NCBI RefSeq assembly: GCF_900109645.1 | Contig: NZ_FOBG01000001.1 | Span: 3,020,262 to 3,084,261 of the forward strand | DNA: 64,000 bases | Direction of reading: 5' to 3' | Source of the DNA: Duganella sp. CF402 | GTDB taxonomy: Bacteria; Pseudomonadota; Gammaproteobacteria; Burkholderiales; Burkholderiaceae_D | Shown: in pieces, positions 8,104-17,892 of the stretch | Layout of the letters: each line of letters opens with the position of its first letter | How positions within the stretch are numbered: the stretch's first letter is position 1 | Program-made: the position numbers and the translations under genes | Notes under the pieces: generated by a model | Told to the model about the DNA's origin: nothing | The model's input: the letters and a program-made list of their open reading frames with translations, nothing else | The model's database searches: none

Positions 8104-9252
8104 ATGAAAATCATCAAACTGACGACCTACCGTGTTCCACCGCGCTGGATGCTGCTCAAAATCGAAACCGATGAAGGCGTCGTCGGCTGGGGCGAACCGG
8201 TCATCGAAGGCCGCGCCCGCACCGTGGAGACGGCGGTCCAGGAAATGGAACCGTACCTGATCGGCCAGGACCCGTCGCGCATCAACGACCTGTGGCAAAC
8301 CATGTACCGCGCCGGCTTCTATCGCGGCGGCGCCATCCTGATGAGCGCCATCGCCGGTATCGACCAGGCGCTGTGGGACATCAAGGGCAAGGTGCTGGGC
8401 AAGCCGGTGTACGAACTGCTGGGCGGCCTGGTGCGCGACCGCATGAAGATGTACAGCTGGGTGGGCGGCGACCGTCCGTCTGACATCATCGAACAAATCC
8501 GCACGCTGCAAAAAGGCGGCTTCAATACCTTCAAGATGAACGGCACCGAGGAACTGGGCATGCTGGACACCTCGGCCAAGGTCGATGAAGCGGTGCGCCG
8601 CGTCGCCGAGATCCGCGAAGCCTTCGGCACCACCATCGAATTCGGCCTGGACTTCCACGGCCGCGTGGCCGCGCCGATGGCCAAGACCCTGCTGCGCGAG
8701 CTGGAACAATTCCGTCCGCTGTTCGTGGAAGAACCGGTGCTGGCCGAGCAGGCCGAATACTACCCGCGCCTGGCCGAGATGACCTCCATCCCGCTGGCGG
8801 CCGGTGAGCGCATGTACTCGCGCTTCGAATTCAAGAACGTGTTCGCGGCCGGCGGCCTGTCGATCGTGCAGCCGGACCTGTCGCACGCCGGCGGTATCAC
8901 CGAGTGCCTGAAGATCGCCTCGATGGCCGAAGCCTACGACATCACGCTGGCGCCGCACTGCCCGCTGGGCCCTGTCGCACTGGCGGCCTGCCTGCACGTC
9001 GACTTCGTGTCGTACAACGCCGTGCTGCAAGAGCAGAGCATGGGCATCCACTACAACAAGGGCGGCGAGCTGCTCGACTACGTGGTGAACAAGGACGACT
9101 TCAAGATCGTCGACGGCTACTGCAATCCGCTGCCAAAACCAGGCCTTGGCGTGGAAGTGGATGAAGCGCGCGTCATCGAAGCGAGCAAGAACGCCCCTGA
9201 CTGGCGCAATCCGGTCTGGCGTCACGAAGACGGCAGCATCGCGGAGTGGTAA
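8104..9252 (+). CDS. dgoD: D-galactonate dehydratase
   Basis: A 382-residue enolase-superfamily enzyme, the same length as Escherichia coli DgoD, which dehydrates D-galactonate to 2-keto-3-deoxygalactonate in the cytoplasm. The N-terminal capping domain ([20 protein letters not shown]) precedes the barrel. Metal-binding carboxylates are visible in [17 protein letters not shown] and AAGERMYSR, with the family His residues in DFHG and in LAPHCPLGP. It starts an operon with a GH35 beta-galactosidase (4-base gap) and an SDR dehydrogenase, divergent from an SMP-30-like gene. With dgoK and dgoA at 32178-33697 it gives the oxidative galactose route. The start is well placed, although no strong ribosome-binding site is seen. 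Confidence 0.95.
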   Translation: MKIIKLTTYRVPPRWMLLKIETDEGVVGWGEPVIEGRARTVETAVQEMEPYLIGQDPSRINDLWQTMYRAGFYRGGAILMSAIAGIDQALWDIKGKVLGKPVYELLGGLVRDRMKMYSWVGGDRPSDIIEQIRTLQKGGFNTFKMNGTEELGMLDTSAKVDEAVRRVAEIREAFGTTIEFGLDFHGRVAAPMAKTLLRELEQFRPLFVEEPVLAEQAEYYPRLAEMTSIPLAAGERMYSRFEFKNVFAAGGLSIVQPDLSHAGGITECLKIASMAEAYDITLAPHCPLGPVALAACLHVDFVSYNAVLQEQSMGIHYNKGGELLDYVVNKDDFKIVDGYCNPLPKPGLGVEVDEARVIEASKNAPDWRNPVWRHEDGSIAEW

Positions 9253-9256
9253 TTCG

Positions 9257-11758
9257 ATGATCTTCCGCCTGCGCACCTGCGCGGCTCTGGTTGCGGGTGT
9301 GCTGGCGGCGGGTGCCGCTGGTGCAGACACGCTCACCATCGATGCCAGCGCTCCCAATCCTGCCCCTCTGAAAGCGGCGCTGCGTCTCGGCAGCGCCACC
9401 GCCCCTAACGGCGACACCCTCGGCGCCAACGCGCGCTACCTGACCCGCAACGGCGGCCCGTGGCTGCCGGTGATGGGCGAATTCCACTACAGCCGCACGC
9501 CCGCTTCGCAATGGGATGCGGAACTGCGCAAGATGAAAGCGGCCGGCATCGATATCGTGGCCAGCTACGTCATGTGGAATCACCACGAAGAAGTGGAAGG
9601 AAAATTCGACTGGTCCGGCAACCGTGATCTGCGCCGCTTCATTCAACTGGCCACCAAGGCCGGGCTGGATGTGGTGGTGCGCGTCGGCCCTTGGGCGCAC
9701 GCGGAAGTGCGCTACGGCGGCATTCCGGATTGGGTGGTCAACGCCATGCCGACCCGCTCCAACGACCCGCAATACATGGTGCATGTGGAGCGTCTGTACG
9801 GCCAGATCGGCCAGCAGCTGAAAGGCCTGCTGTGGAAAGACGGCGGCCGCGTGATCGGCGTGCAGCTGGAAAATGAATACAACATCGACGGTCCCGACAA
9901 GGGCGTCGCGCACATCGCGGCGCTGAAGAAGCTGGCGCTGAAGGCGGGCATGGATGTGCCCTACTACACCGTCACCGGCTGGGACGGTACGATTTATCCG
10001 ACCGGCGAAGTGACGCCGGTATTTGGCGGTTATCCCGATGAGCCTTGGGGTGTGAGCACCAAAGAGCTGCCACCAAAAGAAACGTACGCCTTCCGCTTCG
10101 ATACGCGCGTGAGCGGCGATCTCGGCGCGCAGACTGCGGCGCATGCGCCGGGCACTGCGGAAACCGACAAAGATGTGACGCCATTCCTCGGCGCCGAATA
10201 CGGTGCTGGTTTACCGTTCATGTATCGCCGCCGCACCGTGGTGTCGGCCGACGATATCGCGTCCATGCTGCCGGTGCAGCTGGGCTCCGGCGTGAACCTG
10301 ATGGGCTACTACATGTTCCACGGCGGCCGCAATCCGCTGAGCCTCGGCGGCAGCGGCATGGAAGAGAGCACGCTCAGTGGCGGCTACAACGACACCACCA
10401 TGATCAGCTACGACTTCCAGGCGCCGCTTGGGCCGGATGGCCAGCAACGCAAGGTGCTGGAGAAGCTGCGTCCATTCCACTTGTTCCTGCACGATTTCGG
10501 TTCGCGCCTGGCGCCGATGACGGTGCGTAAGCCGGATGTGTCGCCGGCCAAGCCGGATGATCTGGCGACTGCGCGCTTTGCGGTGCGCAGCGAAGGCGAT
10601 CGCGGCTTCCTGTTCGTGAATAACCACGTGCGCCAGTACGACATGGCCGCGCAGAAGGCGACGCAGTTTGCGGTCAAGCTGCAAGGCCAGAGCATCACGC
10701 TGCCGAGCAAGCCGGTGGACATCGCCAATGGCGCGTACTTCATCTGGCCGCTGAACCTGAACCTCGACGGCACCAACCTGCACTACGCCACCGCGCAGCC
10801 ATTGACGCTGCTGGATCAGGGCAAGGCAGGCGTGGTGGCGGTGTTTGCCGCCACCACCGGCGTGCCGGTTGAACTGTCGTTCGATGCTGGTGCGAAGATC
10901 AGCGCACCGGGCGCGCAGATCGCCACGGCGGCTGGCAAGACACTGGTCACCGGCGTGCAGCCTGGCGCTGGCGCGGCAGTGACTGTGCAGCGCGACGGCA
11001 AGCGTCCGTTGACCATCGTCGTGCTGACGGCGGAACAATCGCAGCAACTGAGCGTGGTGCAGCTGGCCGGCCAGCGCCGCCTGCTGCTCTCCGCAGACCA
11101 GGCCTACGTGGACGGCAACGCGCTGCAAATGCGCTCGGTCGGCGACAGCAAATTCCGCTTCGCTATCTACCCGGCACTGTCCGCCGCACCGAAAGCGACG
11201 ACGACCAGCGCCGCATGGACCGCCGGCGCCCCCGCCACCGCCACGGTTGCTGTGCGGGCGGCCGGTAGCGAAGGCATCTTCCAGGCCTTCGAAGCGGCCC
11301 TGCCAAGCCACGATATCAAGGCCAGCGTCACGCAAACGCGCAACGCACAGGAAGCAGCCCCTATCGTCATCGGCGGTACGGCAAAGGCGGCAATCCAGCC
11401 GATTCCGGAAAACTTCAAAGCTGCCGGCGCATGGCAGATCAACGTCCCGCGCGAGCAATTGAAAGGGCTGGACGATGCCCTGCTGCAGATTGACTTCGTG
11501 GGTGACATCGGCCGCTTGTACTCCGGCACCCGCATGCTGGACGACTGGTACTACAGCGGCTACCAATGGCAGTTCGGTCTGCGCAACCACAGCGCGCTGC
11601 TGGATAAGCCGTTGACCATCTCCGTGCTACCACTTCGCGCCGACGCGCCGATCTACCTGCCAAAAGAAGCCCGCCCCAACTTCGGCGGTCAACAGCAGAT
11701 GGCCACCGTGCGCGGCGTCACCGTCATCCCGGTCTATCAACTACGCATCACGCCTTAG
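9257..11758 (+). CDS. Secreted GH35 beta-galactosidase
   Basis: An 833-residue protein with a signal peptide (MIFRLRTCAALVAGVLAAGAAGA) and a GH35 TIM barrel at about residues 55-390. Family motifs are LPVMGEFHYSR, VASYVMWNHHE, VRVGPWAHAEVRYGG and VQLENEYN, whose final Glu near residue 207 fits the acid/base. The Glu of FLGAEYGAGLP fits the nucleophile. The C-terminal 400 residues are beta-rich accessory domains. The ATG four bases after the dgoD stop is chosen because the signal peptide begins there, with GGAG inside the dgoD end. It probably removes terminal beta-linked galactose from galactan or arabinogalactan chains in the periplasm or outside. Exact linkage preference is unknown. Confidence 0.92.
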   Translation: MIFRLRTCAALVAGVLAAGAAGADTLTIDASAPNPAPLKAALRLGSATAPNGDTLGANARYLTRNGGPWLPVMGEFHYSRTPASQWDAELRKMKAAGIDIVASYVMWNHHEEVEGKFDWSGNRDLRRFIQLATKAGLDVVVRVGPWAHAEVRYGGIPDWVVNAMPTRSNDPQYMVHVERLYGQIGQQLKGLLWKDGGRVIGVQLENEYNIDGPDKGVAHIAALKKLALKAGMDVPYYTVTGWDGTIYPTGEVTPVFGGYPDEPWGVSTKELPPKETYAFRFDTRVSGDLGAQTAAHAPGTAETDKDVTPFLGAEYGAGLPFMYRRRTVVSADDIASMLPVQLGSGVNLMGYYMFHGGRNPLSLGGSGMEESTLSGGYNDTTMISYDFQAPLGPDGQQRKVLEKLRPFHLFLHDFGSRLAPMTVRKPDVSPAKPDDLATARFAVRSEGDRGFLFVNNHVRQYDMAAQKATQFAVKLQGQSITLPSKPVDIANGAYFIWPLNLNLDGTNLHYATAQPLTLLDQGKAGVVAVFAATTGVPVELSFDAGAKISAPGAQIATAAGKTLVTGVQPGAGAAVTVQRDGKRPLTIVVLTAEQSQQLSVVQLAGQRRLLLSADQAYVDGNALQMRSVGDSKFRFAIYPALSAAPKATTTSAAWTAGAPATATVAVRAAGSEGIFQAFEAALPSHDIKASVTQTRNAQEAAPIVIGGTAKAAIQPIPENFKAAGAWQINVPREQLKGLDDALLQIDFVGDIGRLYSGTRMLDDWYYSGYQWQFGLRNHSALLDKPLTISVLPLRADAPIYLPKEARPNFGGQQQMATVRGVTVIPVYQLRITP

Positions 11759-11766
11759 GAGTAGCA

Positions 11767-12540
11767 ATGTCTGAACGCCTCAAAGGCAAAGTCGCCATCG
11801 TCACCGGCTCCACGCAAGGCATCGGGCTGGCCATCGCCCGCCGCTTTGCGGCCGAAGGTGCGATGGTCACCCTCAACAGCCACCGCGAAGACGACGCCGC
11901 ACGCGCCATCACCACTGAGCTGGGCTCCGAGCGCAGCCTGTTCGTGCATGCCGACGTCGCCGACCGCGCCGCGATGGAAACCCTGGCAGCGCGCACCATC
12001 GAACGTTTCGGCAAAGTCGATATCCTCATCAACAACGCCGGCATGAACGTGTTCGACGACCCGCTGGCGCTGAGCGAGGAAGACTGGAAGCGCTGCTTCG
12101 CGGTCGACCTGGAAGGCGCGTGGAACGGTGCGCGCGCCGTGCTGCCTTCGATGCTGGCACAAGGCGCGGGCAGCATCGTCAACATCGCCTCGGTGCACGG
12201 CCACAAAATCATCCCCGGCTGCTTCCCCTACCCGGTGGCCAAGCACGCGCTGATCGGCATGACGCGCGCGCTAGGCCTCGAATATGCGGCGCGCGGCATC
12301 CGCGTCAACTCCATCTCGCCGGGCCTGATCGTGACCGACATGATCGAACGCCACTTCGCCGCCCAGCCCGACCCGGAAGCCGAACGCGCCCGCCAGGCCG
12401 CCCTGCTGCCCTGCAAGCGCCTCGGCAAACCGGAAGAAGTGGCGGCTACCGCCCTGTTCCTGGCCAGCGACGAAGCCCCCTTTATCAACGCCACCGACAT
12501 CCTGATCGACGGCGGTCGCTCCCAGTTGTACCACGAGTAA
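11767..12540 (+). CDS. SDR family oxidoreductase, candidate galactose dehydrogenase
   Basis: A 257-residue classical short-chain dehydrogenase. It shows the NAD(P) motif TGSTQGIGLAIARR (residues about 12-25), NNAGMN, the catalytic Tyr-Lys in YPVAKHAL with Ser in IASVHG before it, and the PG motif NSISPGLI. TAGGAG overlaps the stop of the GH35 gene and serves as its ribosome-binding site, so the gene is the third member of the dgoD operon. A strong terminator follows. Several bacterial NAD-dependent galactose or sugar dehydrogenases are SDRs. Oxidising galactose to galactonolactone would supply the missing first step of the pathway here. That function is inferred from position only. Confidence 0.85.
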   Translation: MSERLKGKVAIVTGSTQGIGLAIARRFAAEGAMVTLNSHREDDAARAITTELGSERSLFVHADVADRAAMETLAARTIERFGKVDILINNAGMNVFDDPLALSEEDWKRCFAVDLEGAWNGARAVLPSMLAQGAGSIVNIASVHGHKIIPGCFPYPVAKHALIGMTRALGLEYAARGIRVNSISPGLIVTDMIERHFAAQPDPEAERARQAALLPCKRLGKPEEVAATALFLASDEAPFINATDILIDGGRSQLYHE

Positions 12541-12555
12541 TATTTCCCTCCTGAC

Positions 12556-12596
12556 CACGCCGAAGGCACTTTTTTCGCCTTTCGGCGTGCTTTTTT
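12556..12596 (+). terminator. Rho-independent terminator after the dgoD operon
   Basis: CACGCCGAA (12556-12564) pairs with TTCGGCGTG (12581-12589), with further GGC/GCC pairing around the loop. A C and six T (12591-12596) follow. It separates the dgoD operon from groES. Confidence 0.8.
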
Positions 12597-12617
12597 GCCC
12601 TCCCGCAAAGTGTTTGC

Positions 12618-12647
12618 CTTGAAATGCTCCAAGGTCGTCCCTATAAT
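12618..12647 (+). promoter_or_regulatory. groESL promoter, overlapping sigma70 and sigma32 elements
   Basis: TTGAAA (12619-12624) and a perfect TATAAT (12642-12647) are 17 bases apart, an excellent sigma70 promoter. The overlapping CTTGAAA (12618-12624), followed after 14 bases by CCCTATAA, resembles a heat-shock sigma32 promoter. The CIRCE operator begins at the last base of the -10 element. Confidence 0.75.
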
Positions 12648-12673
12648 TGGCACTCGTTAGGGAAGAGTGCTAA
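12647..12673. promoter_or_regulatory. CIRCE operator (HrcA site) of groESL
   Basis: TTGGCACTC (12647-12655), a 9-base spacer and GAGTGCTAA (12665-12673) match the CIRCE consensus TTAGCACTC-N9-GAGTGCTAA with one mismatch. It overlaps the expected transcription start, so HrcA repression is the established reading. hrcA itself is not in the window. Confidence 0.93.
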
Positions 12674-12729
12674 CAACACGCCCGACTACCAACATTTTGT
12701 ACCATTGTTAAAAAATTAAGGAGTTTTGT

Positions 12730-13020
12730 ATGAACCTTCGCCCTTTGAACGATCGCGTAATCGTCAAACGTCTGGACCAAGAGACCAAAACTGCGTCCGG
12801 CCTGATCATCCCTGATGCGGCTGCTGAAAAACCAGATCAAGGTGAAGTCCTGGCTGTTGGCAATGGCAAGATCCTGGAAGACGGCAAAGTACGTCCTCTG
12901 GATGTCAAAGTAGGCGACCGCGTCCTGTTCGGCAAATACGCCGGCCAGACCGTCAAGATCGACGGCCAGGAACTGATGGTCATGCGCGAAGAAGACATCA
13001 TGGCGATCGTCACCAAGTAA
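12730..13020 (+). CDS. groS: Co-chaperonin GroES
   Basis: A 96-residue Hsp10, full length. It begins [16 protein letters not shown], shows the mobile-loop segment [12 protein letters not shown] ([12 protein letters not shown], residues about 17-28) that contacts GroEL, and ends with [22 protein letters not shown] lies six bases before the ATG. It is the first gene of the groES-groEL operon, 47 bases before groEL, behind a CIRCE-controlled promoter. Seven copies form the lid that closes the GroEL folding chamber in the cytoplasm. Confidence 0.98.
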   Translation: MNLRPLNDRVIVKRLDQETKTASGLIIPDAAAEKPDQGEVLAVGNGKILEDGKVRPLDVKVGDRVLFGKYAGQTVKIDGQELMVMREEDIMAIVTK

Positions 13021-13046
13021 TCCTTGGTCGAACCGATCCCACTTAA

Positions 13047-14717
<1,671 letters not shown>

Positions 14718-14753
14718 TTCAGCCGGCCGGCTCACTGAGCCATTAAAGCCAGC

Positions 14754-14786
14754 AAAGCCAGCTTCTTCGGAAGCTGGCTTTTTTTT
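14754..14786 (+). terminator. Rho-independent terminator after groEL
   Basis: GCCAGCTTC (14757-14765), tetraloop TTCG, GAAGCTGGC (14770-14778) and then eight T, preceded by AAA. This is a perfect UUCG-loop terminator. Confidence 0.95.
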
Positions 14787-14805
14787 CGTCTGCTACACTG
14801 GCGGG

Positions 14806-15954
14806 ATGCCCAATGCCCGCCGCCGCTCCCTCATCGCCGCCAGCACCGCGCACGCCGTGCACGACGGCCTCACCGATCTCATTTATGTTTTGCTGCCGAT
14901 CTGGCAGGCCCAGTTCGCCATCAGCTACGCCATGATCGGCTTGCTGCGTGCGTCGTATTCCGGCGTGATGGCGAGCTTCCAGTTGCTGGCCAGCCGTCTG
15001 GCGCGGCGCTGGGGCCGCGAGCGCATGCTGATCGGCGGCACCGCGCTGGCAGGGGTGGCTTACCTCATTGCTGGACAGGCCGGCGGCTTGCCGGTGCTGC
15101 TGATGGCGCTGATGCTCGGCGGCCTTGGGGCCAGCACGCAGCATCCACTGGCCTCCTCGCTGGTGACGGATGCGTATGAAGCCGACGGCGGTGTGAAAGA
15201 AGCGCTGTCAACGTACAACTTCGCCGGCGATATCGGCAAAACCTTGATTCCCGGTGCGGTCGGCTTGCTGTTGGTGGTGCTGAGCTGGCAGGCCAGCGTG
15301 ACCATGATCGGCGTGCTCGGCTTCGCAGCGGCAGCGTTGCTGTGGTGGCTGATTCCAGCAACGCCACCGGCGCACGTGGAGCACGCGGCCAAGGCTGCTA
15401 CCGGCAAAGGCTCAGTAACCGGCCTGCGCGCGCTGCTGGCGACCGGCACGCTGGACAGCACCGTACGCATGGGCTTCCTCACCTTCCTGCCCTTTCTGCT
15501 GAAAAGCAAAGGCGCAGGCACGGCCGGTATCGGCATCGCACTGTCGCTGCTGTTTGTCGGCGGCGCATTTGGCAAACTGCTGTGCGGCTACCTCGGCGCG
15601 CGTATCGGCATGATGAAAACCGTGTGGCTGACCGAATCCGCCACCTCGCTGAGCATCGTGGCGGTGGTGTTCCTGCCGCTGGCAGGCGTGATGGCCATGC
15701 TGCCGCTGCTCGGCGTCGCGCTGAACGGCACCTCATCCGTACTGTATGGCACCGTGCAGGAACTGGCTGCGCCGGGCAAGCGCGAACAAGCGTTCGCTTT
15801 GTTCTACACCGGCACCATCGGCGCCGGCGCGCTGTCGCCGGTGCTGTTCGGCCGCGTCGGCGATGTGTTAGGCGTGCCGACCGCCCTGCTGTCACTGGCC
15901 GCCATCCTGCTGCTCACCCTGCCGCTAGCGTGGCGCGTCCAAAAATCACTTTGA
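14806..15954 (+). CDS. MFS transporter, fosmidomycin-resistance (Fsr)-like
   Basis: A 382-residue membrane protein with about 12 hydrophobic segments. The N-terminal pattern TAHAVHDGLTDLIYVLLPIWQ is typical of the Fsr-type subgroup of the major facilitator superfamily, and ARRWGRERML fits the cytoplasmic loop between helices 2 and 3. Members export fosmidomycin or other small molecules, but the natural substrate here is unknown. It starts just after the groEL terminator, so it has its own promoter. The glyoxalase-family gene that follows is separated by 37 bases containing a possible TAGACT -10 element. Confidence 0.8.
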   Translation: MPNARRRSLIAASTAHAVHDGLTDLIYVLLPIWQAQFAISYAMIGLLRASYSGVMASFQLLASRLARRWGRERMLIGGTALAGVAYLIAGQAGGLPVLLMALMLGGLGASTQHPLASSLVTDAYEADGGVKEALSTYNFAGDIGKTLIPGAVGLLLVVLSWQASVTMIGVLGFAAAALLWWLIPATPPAHVEHAAKAATGKGSVTGLRALLATGTLDSTVRMGFLTFLPFLLKSKGAGTAGIGIALSLLFVGGAFGKLLCGYLGARIGMMKTVWLTESATSLSIVAVVFLPLAGVMAMLPLLGVALNGTSSVLYGTVQELAAPGKREQAFALFYTGTIGAGALSPVLFGRVGDVLGVPTALLSLAAILLLTLPLAWRVQKSL

Positions 15955-15991
15955 GCTAGACTGGGCCGCACTCAACCAAGGAGTGTTGCTC

Positions 15992-16420
15992 ATGGAAACT
16001 CAAGAACTGCATCGCGGCCGCCTGATCGACCACATCCAGCTGGTGGTACGCGACCTGCCGGCTTCGCAAAAATTCTACAGCGCGCTATTTGAAGTACTGG
16101 GCGTGCCTATCGGTGGCACCGGCCCGGACTTCTTCTGGGCCGACGAACTGTTCGTCTCCACCGCAGACAGCCAGGCGGCGCAAGGCGTGCTGACCGGCCG
16201 CCACCACCTCGCCTTCCAGGCCAAAGACCGCGCCACCGTGGACGCCGCCTACAAAGCCGCGTTGGCCAACGGCGGCAAAGACAACGGCGCACCGGGCGAG
16301 CGCCCCTACCACCCCGGCTACTACGCCGCCTTCATACTCGACCCTGATGGCAACAACATCGAAGCCGTGTTCCACGGCGCAGCCAAGCGCAGCGCCCCGT
16401 CGGTGCACATCACTTTCTAG
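15992..16420 (+). CDS. VOC (glyoxalase/bleomycin-resistance) family protein
   Basis: A 142-residue VOC-fold protein. The usual metal ligands are present: His in LIDHIQLVV, His in RHHLAFQ, and Glu in NNIEAVFHG. DPDGNNIE is the family's C-terminal signature. AAGGAG eight bases upstream selects this ATG over a GTG nine bases earlier. Family members include lyases, dioxygenases and antibiotic-binding proteins; the substrate here cannot be told. The 3' end overlaps by four bases with a convergent gene of unknown function. Confidence 0.82.
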   Translation: METQELHRGRLIDHIQLVVRDLPASQKFYSALFEVLGVPIGGTGPDFFWADELFVSTADSQAAQGVLTGRHHLAFQAKDRATVDAAYKAALANGGKDNGAPGERPYHPGYYAAFILDPDGNNIEAVFHGAAKRSAPSVHITF

Positions 16421-16803
16421 CCAAGGGAGCGAGCGGGGCGATTCCATTTCTCGTCCATCATCCGGAAGAATTTCTCGACGTTCTCGGAATAGCCATCATC
16501 AGGATGACGCGCATCCAGAATATCCCCCGCATCGCCAATCAAATCCCAGTAGGCGTCGAACGTCTTCTTGTCCAGTTGGTCTATTTCCCTCTTAGCATCT
16601 GCCTCAATGGCAGCCAAGATAGCCAGCGTCAATTTTCGCACCTCCGGGCTTGGAAGGCAGGACGGATGCTCAAAGAAAATATCCGGCCGGCGCTCCTTGG
16701 GCCATTGAGCATGGTCAAACGCCCGTGAGCAATAGTGCAATGCCCCAACTGCAATCTCAACAGGGGCAGATTCAATGTAGGAAAATACGTCCATCCCGTT
16801 CAT
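16417..16803 (-). CDS. Unknown protein, second gene of a two-gene module
   Basis: A 128-residue protein that I do not recognise. It is soluble, acidic and helix-rich in its second half, with the segments FDAYWDLIGDAG, LDARHPDDGYSENV and FFRMMDEKWNRP. No signal peptide or membrane segment is seen. The start at MNGMDVF is preferred because GGAGG lies six bases upstream; a longer frame from 16821 would overlap the upstream stop by four bases (ATGA). It is evidently co-transcribed with the 161-residue gene before it. Codon use and GC are lower than in the flanks. An immunity or antitoxin partner is one possible reading, unproven. Confidence 0.65.
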   Translation of the reverse strand: MNGMDVFSYIESAPVEIAVGALHYCSRAFDHAQWPKERRPDIFFEHPSCLPSPEVRKLTLAILAAIEADAKREIDQLDKKTFDAYWDLIGDAGDILDARHPDDGYSENVEKFFRMMDEKWNRPARSLG

Positions 16804-16817
16804 GCTAAACCTCCACT

Positions 16818-17303
16818 TCATAATTCGAAGGCATCAAAAAGATCCCTCGGAAGGTCAGTAATGATGTACTCCTCTGACATGGGATTAGCTCTTAGCTGCA
16901 TGCTGGCAAACACGAAACGTCCAGCAAGAGGCTCCACTGGAATTACGAACATCAAGGGACTGAACGCAATGAGCTGTGATCGCTTGATGGTTCGGACAAT
17001 CTCTTGGTGTTGACTCCTATTGATAATACCCGCATTAAGTTTAAGAGCAGCGCCATTCAGCATCCCTTTTCGAAGTCCTTTGATCTTCCGGGAGTGCCAG
17101 TCGCCAGCGTCAATCTCTTTCTTCAAGCTCCAGTAGATAGCCCGTGGATTCGAACTGGGCGGCACACAGTTATGGGGGCTGAATGAAGACTCGGCATCGA
17201 AGAACGGCGCGCACCATGCGTAATGGAGCTGGCCGTAGTAGAGCTGGCAGATCTCGTAGGACAGCCGAGTACTGCAGGAGTAATAAATGCGCTTGCTGTT
17301 CAT
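16818..17303 (-). CDS. Unknown protein, first gene of a two-gene module
   Basis: A 161-residue protein beginning MNSKRIYYSCSTRLSYEI. Notable parts are the aromatic and Cys-rich N terminus (YYSCSTRLSY, LHYAWCAPFF), the polar middle NPRAIYWSLKKEIDAGDWHS, and a C terminus with EEYIITDLPRDLFDAFEL. I recall proteins of this look in other bacteria but cannot name a family or function. No membrane segment or signal peptide is seen. The region 16820-17400 is visibly lower in GC than the neighbouring genes, suggesting acquisition. It sits with its partner between two convergent VOC-family genes. Confidence 0.65.
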   Translation of the reverse strand: MNSKRIYYSCSTRLSYEICQLYYGQLHYAWCAPFFDAESSFSPHNCVPPSSNPRAIYWSLKKEIDAGDWHSRKIKGLRKGMLNGAALKLNAGIINRSQHQEIVRTIKRSQLIAFSPLMFVIPVEPLAGRFVFASMQLRANPMSEEYIITDLPRDLFDAFEL

Positions 17304-17463
17304 TCTCGTCCTCCCATACGCGTACTACACATGTACCGCATAAGCAGACGAGACAAATGATCGGCATCAATCGTGCGTCACGTCGTCAGCGTATCGACTA
17401 CTGACAGAAACTGACAGAGCTGCTGAATAGAATGAGTTTCACTTTTCTTTCAGGAGATTTCCA

Positions 17464-17892
17464 ATGAAACCGAACACTGTCAGCGCAGTAGCCCACCTCA
17501 ACTTCCGTGGCCAGGCGCGCGATGCGCTGAACTTTTACCAGTCCGTGTTTGGCGGCGAAGTGATGGCCATGAGCTACAAGGATTTCGGCCAGGTCACCAA
17601 CGAAACGGAAGCCGATCAACTGATCTGGGGCCAGGTGGCGGCCGACAATGGCTTCCGCGTGATGGCCTGCGACGTGCCGTCAGCAACGCCTTACCATCCC
17701 GGCCAGAACGCCTTCCTGGTTGCGCTGGAAACCGAAACGGCGGAACAAGTCAACGCTTACTGGGACAAGATCGCCAACGGCGCCACCATCACCGTGCCGC
17801 TGGCGCCGGCCCAGTGGACGCCGCTGTTCGGCATGCTGACCGACCGCTTCGGCACCGCCTGGGCCCTCAGCGTCGCCACGCCGCAGAATTAA
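17464..17892 (+). CDS. VOC family protein, PhnB-like
   Basis: A 142-residue protein of the PhnB/3-demethylubiquinone-methyltransferase-like branch of the VOC fold: VAHLNFRGQARDALNFYQSVFGG at the N terminus, a middle with LIWGQVAADNGFRVMACD, and the ending PLFGMLTDRFGTAWAL. The ligand set of classical glyoxalases is not obvious. AGGAG lies seven bases before the ATG. Its stop overlaps the stop of the convergent reductase gene by three bases. The function is unknown; a second, distinct relative lies at 56656-57057. Confidence 0.85.
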   Translation: MKPNTVSAVAHLNFRGQARDALNFYQSVFGGEVMAMSYKDFGQVTNETEADQLIWGQVAADNGFRVMACDVPSATPYHPGQNAFLVALETETAEQVNAYWDKIANGATITVPLAPAQWTPLFGMLTDRFGTAWALSVATPQN

